Of a DNA stretch of 64,000 nucleotides, positions 41,272 through 49,413 are shown piece after piece (position 1 is the first letter of the stretch; each line of letters starts with the position of its first letter). The translations under genes and the position numbers were made by a program. Source of the DNA: Vulcanimicrobiota bacterium. Its GTDB lineage: Bacteria > Vulcanimicrobiota > Xenobia > Xenobiales > JADMJV01. The stretch is from assembly GCA_017307785.1 (NCBI GenBank), contig JAFKGI010000041.1, forward strand, positions 1-64,000, given 5' to 3'. The notes below the pieces were generated by a model. It did no database searches. It was not told where the DNA came from and saw only the letters and a program-made list of their open reading frames with translations.

Positions 41272-42716
41272 TTCTGACCTCCAAACACCACTCGAAAGCA
41301 GCTTCCTTTGCCCACTTCACTGGTGACGCTGACGCGACCGTTGTGGCGAGCGGCGATCGACTGCACGATCGCCAATCCCAAGCCGCTACCGCCCGTTTTG
41401 CGGGCCCGCGAAGAATCGGGGCGATAGAAACGTTCAAAGAGAAAAGGCAGATCGCGGGCTTCGATACCGGGGCCTTCGTCGGCCACCTCCAGCACCACCC
41501 CCTGGTCCTCCAACCTCAGCGAGGCCTTGATACGCGCGCTGGCCGGCGTGTAGGCGATGGCATTGTCGAGCAGATTGCGCATCAAACGGGTGAGCTCGTC
41601 GCGATTGCCCATCAGATAGATATCTTTCTCGGCGTCGACTTCGAGCTTTCGTTGCGGGTGGAGGGTGCAGAGCATGTCCACGGTTTCCTCTAGCGCATGA
41701 GTCAGGGACATGTGCTCAATGGTTTGCTCGGCCGGCTTCTGTCCGGCTTTGGAAAGCGTCAGCAGGTCGGCCACCAATTTGGACATCCGGTCCGTTTCGC
41801 GGGCGATGATGTCGACGGCTTTGCGCTGCTTGGCCGGATCCTGGCCCAGCTTGAGCATATCCGCCATTCCGCCGATGGCGGTCAAGGGGGTTTTTAGTTC
41901 GTGGGAAGCGTCGGCCACGAAGCGGCGCTGGGTTTCCAGACTGTACTCCACCGAGTCGGCCATCTGGTCGAAGGCTGCGGATAGCTGCAAGACCTCGTTG
42001 TGACTGCTGGTTCCGCTGAGGCCGGTGCGAGCCTTGAAGTCACCCTTCTGCAGTTTGAGAGTGGCCTGCTGCAGGCGTTCGATGGGTACGGCCAGCCAGT
42101 GGGCCACCCAGAGAGCCCCCATCCCGGAGACCAGCAGGGCCACGGCGGCGGCCGCTCCCAGATAGCCCATTAAACGCAAGCTCAGGTCCCGCGGCTGAAA
42201 ACGCACCGAGGTGAATTGCAACACGCCTGCGTCGTGGTGATTTTGGCGGATGGGCAGCAGCAGCACCATGTATTCAAAGCGCTTGCCTCGCCAGGTGTAG
42301 ACGACGTTCCGATTGCGGATGTCCTCCGGCATGGAAAGCGCTTGATGCAGGTGGTCGAGATCGGCTTCCGGGACTTCGTCGGCATTGGCCGATTTGGCGA
42401 CGAGCCGGCCGTTGGTGTCAAAAATACGAGCCGAGGTGCCTCGCGAATCCAGAGCGGCGACGCGTTGGGCGGCGTCGTCGGGGAAAGTCTCCGAGGCCGG
42501 CAGACCGTTGCGCGGACCCCAGTCCGGCTCCTGACCGGTCCACACGATGCGCACCTGGGCCACCATTCGATAGACCTGGGAATACCAGAGGAAGCTCTGA
42601 CCCAGCCAGAAGGCTCCCAGCGTCCACACCAGGATCGATACCAACAACGTGGCCAGGGTTGCCCCCAGGATCACCCAGCGGATGGGTAGGCGTTGGATAA
42701 AGTTCGCGCGCACCAT
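41268..42716 (-). CDS. Sensor histidine kinase
   Basis: 482 residues with two transmembrane helices (about 13-38 and 185-210) around a periplasmic sensor region, a HAMP domain (LAVPIERLQQATLKLQKGDF), HisKA with His in DASHELKTPLTAIG, and HATPase (LLDNAIAYTP, DEGPGIEARDLPFLFERF, GGSGLGLAIVQSIAARH). The start lies at the ATG 42716. With the response regulator it forms a CpxA/R-like envelope sensing pair; the signal is not known. Confidence 0.95.
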   Translation of the reverse strand: MVRANFIQRLPIRWVILGATLATLLVSILVWTLGAFWLGQSFLWYSQVYRMVAQVRIVWTGQEPDWGPRNGLPASETFPDDAAQRVAALDSRGTSARIFDTNGRLVAKSANADEVPEADLDHLHQALSMPEDIRNRNVVYTWRGKRFEYMVLLLPIRQNHHDAGVLQFTSVRFQPRDLSLRLMGYLGAAAAVALLVSGMGALWVAHWLAVPIERLQQATLKLQKGDFKARTGLSGTSSHNEVLQLSAAFDQMADSVEYSLETQRRFVADASHELKTPLTAIGGMADMLKLGQDPAKQRKAVDIIARETDRMSKLVADLLTLSKAGQKPAEQTIEHMSLTHALEETVDMLCTLHPQRKLEVDAEKDIYLMGNRDELTRLMRNLLDNAIAYTPASARIKASLRLEDQGVVLEVADEGPGIEARDLPFLFERFYRPDSSRARKTGGSGLGLAIVQSIAARHNGRVSVTSEVGKGSCFRVVFGGQK

Positions 42717-42768
42717 GCTCGGCTGTCCTTCTCGTCAATTTCCGGGGTAGCCTCTTCCCCTGTACGTG

Positions 42769-42803
42769 AAAAAGGGGAGGCCGGCGTGGGACCGACCTCC
42801 CCT
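42769..42803 (-). terminator. Intrinsic terminator of the NGY protein gene
   Basis: AGGGGAGG and CCTCCCCT pair, extended by CGG/CCG; on the minus strand the stem is followed by five T. Confidence 0.75.
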
Positions 42804-42821
42804 AACTCTCTGGGTTGCGAC

Positions 42822-43532
42822 TTAGCGATAGCCGCCGTTGAACATGCCGTTCAGCAAACCGCTGTTGAGCAAGCCGCTGAGAACTCCGATTCCGATCTGG
42901 GCGCCCTGGTTGTAGCCGCCCGGATAGTAACCGTTGTTGTAGCCGTTGTTATAGCCATTGTTGTAGTAGCCGTTGTTCGGGTAGTAACCGGTGTTGTTGT
43001 AGCCGTTGTTATAACCATTGTTGTAGCCGTTGGTCGGGTAGTAGCCCGTATTGCCATTGGAATAGGGGCTGGTGTAGACCGTGCTGCCAGGGTTGTAATA
43101 AGGCTGGTTGTAGGCGGAATTGTTGTTGTATCCGTTGTTGTTGCAAGAACCGTTGGCGTTTCCGTTGGCGTAGCCGCCGTTGTAGCCGTTATAACCGTTG
43201 TTGGAGTAATTCCCACCGTTGTTATGGCGGCGATGACGGCGTCCGCCGCCGTTTCCGTTGTTCCAATCGCTGCCGTCCCCGTTGTTGTACTGCTGGTAGT
43301 ACTGCGCGAGCTGGCCCTGTTGCTGCGGGGTGAGAATTCCCATGATTTTCTGCTGAACCATCGGGTCGGTCATATTGCCGCCCTGAGAAATCTGGTACAG
43401 CTGGCTGCGTTGCTCGGAGCTCAAGCCCAAGCTGTCAGCAGTCGGACAGTTCTGGGCACTGGCACCCAGGGACATCAATCCCACGATAGCAAGGCTAACT
43501 GCGGGCTTGAGCACGTTTGCGAGCTTCATCAT
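42822..43532 (-). CDS. Exported LTxxQ protein with Asn-Gly-Tyr repeat tail
   Basis: 236 residues from ATG 43532 with a signal peptide (VSLAIVGLMSLGASA). Residues 30-80 have LGLSSEQRSQLYQISQ and ILTPQQQGQLAQYY, like a Spy/CpxP unit. The rest is a low-complexity array of NNGYNNGY, GGNYSNN and YYPNNGYYNNG, with a basic RRHRRH patch. NGY-rich tails can form amyloid-like or adhesive surfaces. It sits upstream of the sensor kinase on the same strand. Confidence 0.75.
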   Translation of the reverse strand: MMKLANVLKPAVSLAIVGLMSLGASAQNCPTADSLGLSSEQRSQLYQISQGGNMTDPMVQQKIMGILTPQQQGQLAQYYQQYNNGDGSDWNNGNGGGRRHRRHNNGGNYSNNGYNGYNGGYANGNANGSCNNNGYNNNSAYNQPYYNPGSTVYTSPYSNGNTGYYPTNGYNNGYNNGYNNTGYYPNNGYYNNGYNNGYNNGYYPGGYNQGAQIGIGVLSGLLNSGLLNGMFNGGYR

Positions 43533-43648
43533 TTGGTTTGGTAGGTTCCTTTCGTTCGTGCAACCATCCGTTGCTGGTCTTAAGGTAAGACACGAAACTG
43601 AACCCAATGGCCTGGATTTCTGAAGACTTGCTGAAGAATTTTTTCCTT

Positions 43649-45451
43649 TTAGGGATTGCTCAGGAAGGACATCAGTACGGCCCGGTTCCAGGCCCAGGAG
43701 TTTTCCGGTGAATCTCCGTGTGCCAGCTCATAGGTGACGGTGGGAATCGAGATTTCGCGGGAACTCACCCAGGTGCCGAAGGAGCCCGGGATGCGAACCC
43801 GTCCGTGAGAGTCAGCGATCTTCTGGGCGGTGAGGCGGTCGGGGGCGGCCTCTTGCATCGCGGCCACCAGGGGAGCCACCGAGTCACTGGGACCGTCGCC
43901 ATCGAGCATTCCTTGACCGGACGGAATGCCACGATGTTGATGGATACTGAGAATGCGCTGAACCCGACCGGCCGGACCCAGACCCAGGCCCAGGGCGGCC
44001 TCTCGCAGGCAACGGCTCTCCGGCTCGCTTAGAGGTTTGGGCCCGGAATACTCGTCGTCGCGTGCAGACAGCTGCCAGAGGGCGGGGAAATTGCGGTTCA
44101 AGTCCACTCCGCGAGGGTTGGTTCGGGCCCGACCCGAATTGTCCGGATTGAGACAGGGCATGATGCGCACCTGCCAGCCGTTCAGGCGGGCCGGGTCTTC
44201 CTGCAGATGACGTTTGAGTCGCACCAGCAAATCCTGTCCGGCCGGTTCATCTCCATGGATGTTGCCAAACAGCAGGGCGATCTTGGGCCCGGAGCCGAGC
44301 ACATACATGTTCAGCGGACGACCCTGAGCGGAACGACCGAGGGTATAGGTAGAGCAACTCAGGTCGATGGGCTCATTGGCGTCCACCAGCGTGAAATCGA
44401 AAGGAGTGCGGGCGCCCAGAGCGTGCACAAAGGCCGAGTGGGTATCCGGGGCCATGGTCAGGCAACCAATGGAGGCGCAGCGGTCCTCCCAAATGCCGTT
44501 GTGAAAAAGAATGTCACTGGCGGTGGTGCCACGCCCTTCGGCCAGTTGGACCTCATCAGGTGAAACACTGCCATCGGCGTCCACGTCTCGAGCGGCTCGC
44601 ACGTGCTTGCTGCCTTTGTGGTTGACCACCAACCAGCACGGCATCTGATGGTGATGGCCGTAGGGCTGAGCCTTGTAGTGACCGGGCCGGAGCTGGGCTA
44701 CGCCCTGAGGCACGGAGGGATCGCTACTGTCACCGGCGTGGGTCGAGCCGAGGAACTCCGAGAGCTGAGGCTGTCCTTTGGAATCCCGCCGCAGAATGAC
44801 GTAGGTGTCGTCGTAGGCGCCAATATTATCCGAGGAGGGATGACGGCGGCCATCCGGGCTGATTCCCCGCAGGCCCAGGACGGTGGTGCCCCGCGTAAGC
44901 TTGCCGCCGCGAGCCAGAATCAGGCGCTGATAGTAGTTGAAGCGTTCGCTGAGGCCCGCCGAGGCGGGCGGAATAGAAGGAATCAGAGGAGTGACGGAAG
45001 GCGCTTCAGGGGCCGGCTGCCAGACATTCACCAGGGCAAAGCGAAAAGCACCGGGTCCGGTCAGATTGCGGAATTCTTCACTGTTGATGGTCAGTCCGGT
45101 GTCTGTTTGTGGTTGGCCTACCACCTTGAGGTCCTGGCCTAGTAGATAAGTGCCGGCAGACAGAGCATTGGGACTGGAAGTGCCGTCAAACTCGTGCACC
45201 TGGCCTTCGGGGGTTAAGACCACGAAGCAGGTCTTGCTGCTAAGTTGGGAGGGCAGGCCCAGCACCCAGAGTTCTCCCGGCGCGGGTTTGGCGCCACAGC
45301 TGAGGAGGATGCGCTGATAGTGTTCGTAGCGCTGTTGGGGTTGGAGCTGGACGGGTGCGCGCCAGGTCGCCAGAGCAACTTCGGCGGGCTGTGCGATGGC
45401 CGCTGGCGTCAGTAAGAGCGCCAGCCCGAGGATGGTTTTACGAAGAGGCAC
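43649..45451 (-). CDS. M14 metallopeptidase with L,D-transpeptidase-like module
   Basis: 600 residues with a signal peptide (TILGLALLLTPAAIA). The C-terminal domain (about 375-600) has M14 motifs: GNIHGDEPAG (zinc His and Glu), NPRGVDLNRNFP, SIHQH (zinc His) and TVTYELAHG (catalytic Glu), similar to murein tripeptide amidases. In the middle, LFHNGIWEDRCASIGCLTM resembles the His...SxGC catalytic patch of L,D-transpeptidases, and DVDADGSVSPDE is EF-hand-like. It may cut or rebuild peptide cross-links in the wall. Confidence 0.8.
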   Translation of the reverse strand: MPLRKTILGLALLLTPAAIAQPAEVALATWRAPVQLQPQQRYEHYQRILLSCGAKPAPGELWVLGLPSQLSSKTCFVVLTPEGQVHEFDGTSSPNALSAGTYLLGQDLKVVGQPQTDTGLTINSEEFRNLTGPGAFRFALVNVWQPAPEAPSVTPLIPSIPPASAGLSERFNYYQRLILARGGKLTRGTTVLGLRGISPDGRRHPSSDNIGAYDDTYVILRRDSKGQPQLSEFLGSTHAGDSSDPSVPQGVAQLRPGHYKAQPYGHHHQMPCWLVVNHKGSKHVRAARDVDADGSVSPDEVQLAEGRGTTASDILFHNGIWEDRCASIGCLTMAPDTHSAFVHALGARTPFDFTLVDANEPIDLSCSTYTLGRSAQGRPLNMYVLGSGPKIALLFGNIHGDEPAGQDLLVRLKRHLQEDPARLNGWQVRIMPCLNPDNSGRARTNPRGVDLNRNFPALWQLSARDDEYSGPKPLSEPESRCLREAALGLGLGPAGRVQRILSIHQHRGIPSGQGMLDGDGPSDSVAPLVAAMQEAAPDRLTAQKIADSHGRVRIPGSFGTWVSSREISIPTVTYELAHGDSPENSWAWNRAVLMSFLSNP

Positions 45452-45505
45452 AGGTTTTGGGTCCCTTTCAGCCGGATTTCATGAAACTATGGTGAACTGG
45501 GTCTT

Positions 45506-46453
45506 ATGAATATGAATATGTTGACCCTTACCGTGGTCCGAATGCTCTCGTTGGAACGGCCTTGCGCCGAGGGGATGCCGTCCCATCTGGCCGCGGGAAG
45601 CGGTTTGACCCAGGTGGGCAACCGTATTCACGTAGTGGCTGATGATGCGCTGGAACTCGGAGTTTTCGACCGAACTTCGCAGGACCCCGGCAAGCTTTTT
45701 CGTCTTTTCGAGCGTCCCACGCTGCCGTTGGATGAGCACGAAAGAAAAAAAATCAAGCCCGACCTGGAATCCTCTTGCCTGCTTCAACATGAGGGAAAAT
45801 CCTTCTGGCTCGGGCTCGGGTCCGGCTCGACGGAGCAGCGAAACAAGGGCATTTGCGTCAGCCTGAGCGCCGACGGCGAGCCGCAATCCACGATAGAATT
45901 CGACCTGACTCCTTTGTATGGGGAATTGAAAAAGGCTCACCCTGAGCTCAATATTGAGGGCACCGCTCCGATCGTCGAGCAAGGCCGTCTGCGCCTGGCT
46001 CAACGCGGCAACGGCAGTCTGGTAGACAACACGCTGATCGATCTGGACCTGCAGCAAGCATTCGCTAACGCACGCGACGGCAAGGCCTGGGGCCCCGAAC
46101 TGATCCGCCAGGAGTGTCCGCTTCAGCTACCAACTCTGGCCGGAAGCAATGGCCCCGTCCCGCTCACCATCACCGACCTCTCGCCCTTGAGCAACGGGCG
46201 CTGTCTGTTCACGGCCGCCGCCGAGGATACCAGCAATCCCTACGAGGACGGCGAGGTGCTCGGCTCTTGCATTGGCGTGGTCGACCTCAACGGTGGGGTC
46301 TCTCAGCTCTTTCAAGTGGACAAGAAAGTGAAGCTGGAAGGCATCACCGGTCAGGAGAAGGACGGCGGTGTGGAAGCACTGGTCGTCACCGACAACGACG
46401 ACCCGGCCCATGGCGCCACCGTTTACCAGACTTGGCTTTCCCTGACCGCCTGA
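45506..46453 (+). CDS. Hypothetical protein, beta-propeller-like
   Basis: 315 residues from ATG 45506 with several in-frame ATG at 45512 and 45518. It has regular beta segments with alternating GLVxx/DLxx patterns and Asp/Gly turns (GRIHVVADDALELGVFD-like, LTITDLSPLSNGRCLFTAAA, TVYQTWLSL), which fits a six-bladed propeller or phytase-like fold. There is no signal peptide. I cannot name a family with confidence. It is divergent from the M14 gene over 54 bases. Confidence 0.6.
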   Translation: MNMNMLTLTVVRMLSLERPCAEGMPSHLAAGSGLTQVGNRIHVVADDALELGVFDRTSQDPGKLFRLFERPTLPLDEHERKKIKPDLESSCLLQHEGKSFWLGLGSGSTEQRNKGICVSLSADGEPQSTIEFDLTPLYGELKKAHPELNIEGTAPIVEQGRLRLAQRGNGSLVDNTLIDLDLQQAFANARDGKAWGPELIRQECPLQLPTLAGSNGPVPLTITDLSPLSNGRCLFTAAAEDTSNPYEDGEVLGSCIGVVDLNGGVSQLFQVDKKVKLEGITGQEKDGGVEALVVTDNDDPAHGATVYQTWLSLTA

Positions 46454-47043
46454 TCTTCTGCGGGCTGCTGACGTCCCTGGCCTGGGGCGACGGCAATCCG
46501 GGCCTGTTGCTGGAAAAGCTGCGGGAAATGGATGTCATGCATCATTGGACGGCCGGCGTGGAGCGCATCGACTGGCAAAGCGGCGACCCCGATCCCAAGC
46601 TTCCACCCCGCGATAAAGTGGGCACCCACTGCAGCGCCTTCGTAGCCTCCGCCGGCCAGCGTCTGGGGATCTACATCCTGCGCCCTCCCGAGCACAAACC
46701 CACTTTCCTGGCCAGTGCCCAACAAGAATGGTTAAACAGCCCGGAGGGTCGGCACGAGGGTTGGGAGCGCGTCGAGAACGCTGTGGCCGCCCGCGATCGG
46801 GCCAACGAAGGCCAGTGGGTCGTGGCTTCCTGGCGCAACCCCATTCCTCACAAGCCGGGTCATATCGCGATCGTTCTTCCCAGCGATTGGTCGGATGAAC
46901 GGGTTCGGTTGGACGGCTGCGAGATCATGCAGGCGGGACGCTACAATTATCTGAGCACTTCGTTACGTCAGGGCTTCGCCAATCACCGCACCGCTTTCGA
47001 AGCCGGCGAGATCCAGTTTCACGCCCATTCCACGGACTTTTAG
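46432..47043 (+). CDS. NlpC/P60-like amidase/peptidase
   Basis: 203 residues from TTG 46432, overlapping the upstream gene by 22 bases; CTG 46450 in a CTGA overlap is another possible start. It begins with a hydrophobic segment (LIFCGLLTSLAWG) and contains GTHCSAFVASAG with a likely catalytic Cys, and KPGHIAIVLPS with a likely His, the Cys-His arrangement of NlpC/P60 and CHAP enzymes that cut wall peptides. The Asp/Asn third residue is not clear. Confidence 0.6.
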   Translation: MAFPDRLIFCGLLTSLAWGDGNPGLLLEKLREMDVMHHWTAGVERIDWQSGDPDPKLPPRDKVGTHCSAFVASAGQRLGIYILRPPEHKPTFLASAQQEWLNSPEGRHEGWERVENAVAARDRANEGQWVVASWRNPIPHKPGHIAIVLPSDWSDERVRLDGCEIMQAGRYNYLSTSLRQGFANHRTAFEAGEIQFHAHSTDF

Positions 47044-48113
47044 AGGATGCTGGCGATGGTGCCGCCGCCCAGCACTTCGTCCCCGTCGTAGAAGACGGAA
47101 ACCTGGCCCGGGGTGAGCGCGCGCTGAGGCGAATCGAAGCTTACCACCATGCGGTCCTGAGCTCCGAGGCTGAGTGTGGCGTCGGCACCGGGAGTCTGAT
47201 GGCGATATTTGACCCAGGCTCGTTCGGGCACTTGCTGAATCCAGTTGAGCTCTTCCACTTCCATTTGGGAGCGTAGCAGTTCGTCGGGGTCTCCCACCAC
47301 CAGCTGATTGTCGGCCACGCGCAACTCCAGGACGTAGCGAGGCTTGCCGGTGGCGATGCCCAGGCCTTTGCGCTGACCCACGGTGTAATAGCCCAGCCCC
47401 TGGTGTTCGCCCAGGCGCGTGCCGTCACTCTCCACGATTTCACCCGGCTGCTCGGCGTTGGGGAGATTCTTGCGCAGGAAGCCGGCCGTGTCTCCGTCCG
47501 GAATGAAGCACAGGTCCTGGCTTTCGGGCTTGTCGGCCACGCTGGAGAGTCCCAGTTCGTGGGCCAGGCGACGCACATCGCTCTTGGCCAGTTCTCCGAT
47601 GGGGAAAAGAGTCTGGGAAAGCTGCTCCTGGGTGAGCGAGGCCAACACATAGGACTGGTCCTTGCTCTGATCCAGTCCACGCAACAAGCGATGGGTGTTG
47701 GCGGCTTCGTCATGACGGACGCGAGCATAGTGGCCGGTGACCACCTTGTCGGCTCCCAGTTCCTGAGCGCGACGCAGCAGGTGATCGAACTTGATGTGCT
47801 GGTTACAACGTCTGCAGGGGTTGGGCGTGCGCCCCCGAGCATACTCGGAGACGAAGTCGTCGATGACGTGCTTCTGAAATTCGTCGCGCAGATTGAAGGC
47901 GTAGTGACGGATGCCCAGCTTCCAGGCCACTTTCTCGGCGTCGTTGACGTCCCACACAGAGCAACAACCGCGTCCGGCCGGGGCCGCCTGGCTGTCGTTG
48001 GGGGATAAGGTCATGGTGATGCCGATGACTTCATAGCCCTGCTGGTGCATCAGAGCGGCCGCTACCGAAGAATCCACGCCACCGCTCATGGCGACTACTA
48101 CACGCTTGGTCAT
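47040..48113 (-). CDS. mnmA: tRNA-specific 2-thiouridylase MnmA
   Basis: 357 residues from ATG 48113. MnmA adenylates U34 of Lys, Glu and Gln tRNAs and installs sulfur. Motifs: PP-loop VVVAMSGGVDSSVAAALM, GCCSVWDVNDAEKVA, NPCRRCNQHIKF with catalytic Cys, GHYARVRHDE, DQSYVLASLTQEQL, ESQDLCFIP with the second catalytic Cys, and GQRKGLGIA. Length and domain order are normal. Confidence 0.96.
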   Translation of the reverse strand: MTKRVVVAMSGGVDSSVAAALMHQQGYEVIGITMTLSPNDSQAAPAGRGCCSVWDVNDAEKVAWKLGIRHYAFNLRDEFQKHVIDDFVSEYARGRTPNPCRRCNQHIKFDHLLRRAQELGADKVVTGHYARVRHDEAANTHRLLRGLDQSKDQSYVLASLTQEQLSQTLFPIGELAKSDVRRLAHELGLSSVADKPESQDLCFIPDGDTAGFLRKNLPNAEQPGEIVESDGTRLGEHQGLGYYTVGQRKGLGIATGKPRYVLELRVADNQLVVGDPDELLRSQMEVEELNWIQQVPERAWVKYRHQTPGADATLSLGAQDRMVVSFDSPQRALTPGQVSVFYDGDEVLGGGTIASIL

Positions 48114-48190
48114 TTGCGCAGTATAGCCGTGCGGGATTGAGTTGAAAAGTGGCAGTGTCAAACAGTCTTGACTTGCAGTTGTGTCGTATT

Positions 48191-48203
48191 GCGATATAAT
48201 CGC
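48191..48203 (+). promoter_or_regulatory. -10 element inside an inverted repeat, MarR gene
   Basis: GCGAT-ATA-ATCGC (48191-48203) contains the perfect -10 TATAAT (48195-48200), eight bases before the ATG at 48208. No good -35 is present at the usual distance. A MarR-family protein binding here could block its own promoter. Confidence 0.45.
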
Positions 48204-48207
48204 GGCC

Positions 48208-48606
48208 ATGCAAGATCAAGACTACGAAGTGCTGGCCGACTTCCGCTACACCGTGCGCCGCTTTCTCAAATTCAGCGAGGAAGCGGCCGGTGCCGTCGGC
48301 CTCTCTCCGCAGCAGCATCAGGCGCTGTTATTCGCGCGCGCTTCCCAAGCGCGGCGTGTCACCGTCGGGGATCTGGCCGAATGGTTGCAGATCAAGCCAC
48401 ACAGCGCCGCCGAGTTGAGTTCTCGACTGGAGGCAGCGGGCTTGCTCGAGCGGCGAGCCGACCCCGAAGACCGCAGACGTACTCTGCTGTGCGCCTCGGA
48501 TTACGGGAATCACCTGCTGGAAAGCCTGACCGAGGTGCACCGCCAGGAACTGCAGAGACTCAAGGAGCCGCTAAGGGACTTGCTGGCCATGCTGGACGGC
48601 CAATGA
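48208..48606 (+). CDS. MarR-family transcriptional regulator
   Basis: 132 residues from ATG 48208 with the winged helix-turn-helix: VTVGDLAEWLQIKPHSAAEL, SSRLEAAGLLERRADPEDRR, RTLLCASDYG. MarR proteins sense small molecules and repress efflux or stress genes. The TATAAT ends eight bases before the ATG, so the mRNA may be leaderless. It is divergent from mnmA over 94 bases. Confidence 0.9.
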   Translation: MQDQDYEVLADFRYTVRRFLKFSEEAAGAVGLSPQQHQALLFARASQARRVTVGDLAEWLQIKPHSAAELSSRLEAAGLLERRADPEDRRRTLLCASDYGNHLLESLTEVHRQELQRLKEPLRDLLAMLDGQ

Positions 48607-48774
48607 TGGGTTCCGTGGCTTCTGTCTCGCTTGTCCCGCCGTTAACAACAGTTTACAAAACCGGGGCCATGTGTTTACAGAATTCAGAAATTTTTCAGAT
48701 CTGACCCCCTGTTTGTTCCGCTCTCCTGGGGCATTATGAATTCAAGAGACGCAGGTAAGAGGAGACAAAATACG

Positions 48775-49287
48775 ATGGCTTTCAACCCGATGATGATGAA
48801 CCCCCAGTTCGGTGGCGGTATGCCCCCCGGAGGCGGCGGCGGCCTGATGGGCCAGCTCGGTCGAGGAATGCAGGACGGCAGCCTGGTGGGTCGTGAGAAG
48901 GGCATTGCCGCCAACGCGGTGATGGACGCCAAGATGACCGAAATGATGGCCAAGCTGGACGGCGTGGTAACGCCCCAAGAGAAGATGGCCATCTTGCAGA
49001 AGAAATTCAAAGCCAGCCACATGATGAACAACCTTCGCACCAACGGAATGGGCAATGTCTCGGGTGAGGCAATGCAGCGCAAAATGCAAGGTCTTGGTGG
49101 CCCCGGCGGCTGTGGTCCGAACGGCCCTGGCGGCTTCGGCGGTCCGCCCCCCTTCGGACCGGGCGGCTTCTCCGGCCCCGGCCCCATCCAGGGAGCGGGC
49201 AACGTTTCCATCTCGGCCGCTATCAGCACGGGCGGCACCGCTCGCGCCGTAGCCGGCCCCAACGGAGCCTTCGCTCAAGCGTTCTAA
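48775..49287 (+). CDS. Gly/Met/Pro-rich protein, unknown
   Basis: 170 residues from ATG 48775 after GAGGAG. The N-terminus is MAFNPMMMNPQFGGGMPPG, the middle is helical (AVMDAKMTEMMAKLDGVVTP, KMAILQKKFKASHMM), and the rest is Gly/Pro/Ala-rich with a GPGGFGG run. It is followed by an intrinsic terminator. Function unknown. It may be a scaffold or matrix protein. Confidence 0.6.
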   Translation: MAFNPMMMNPQFGGGMPPGGGGGLMGQLGRGMQDGSLVGREKGIAANAVMDAKMTEMMAKLDGVVTPQEKMAILQKKFKASHMMNNLRTNGMGNVSGEAMQRKMQGLGGPGGCGPNGPGGFGGPPPFGPGGFSGPGPIQGAGNVSISAAISTGGTARAVAGPNGAFAQAF

Positions 49288-49311
49288 AATCGGTCCTGGT
49301 TATCTGACAAG

Positions 49312-49347
49312 CAAAAAAGCCCGCCGGTGAGCGGGCTTTTTTGTTTT
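49312..49347. terminator. Bidirectional intrinsic terminator
   Basis: AAAAAAGCCCGC and GCGGGCTTTTTT flank a CGGTGA loop. It separates the plus gene at 48775 from the minus-strand ftsZ. Confidence 0.9.
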
Positions 49348-49413
49348 GCCGGGCGGAGAACAGAAAAGGGCCGCCCCGACCCGGGGCGACCCATTCCTGA
49401 GATCGAGGGTTTT

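Noticed and set aside
46451..46453. UGA at the end of 45506-46453 as a selenocysteine codon
   Set aside because: The following frame is the separate NlpC/P60-like gene and no SECIS-like hairpin directly follows the UGA.
48651..48679. Two GTTTACA repeats 22 bp apart upstream of 48775
   Set aside because: They are short, the region is A/T-rich and no promoter element fits; chance cannot be excluded.
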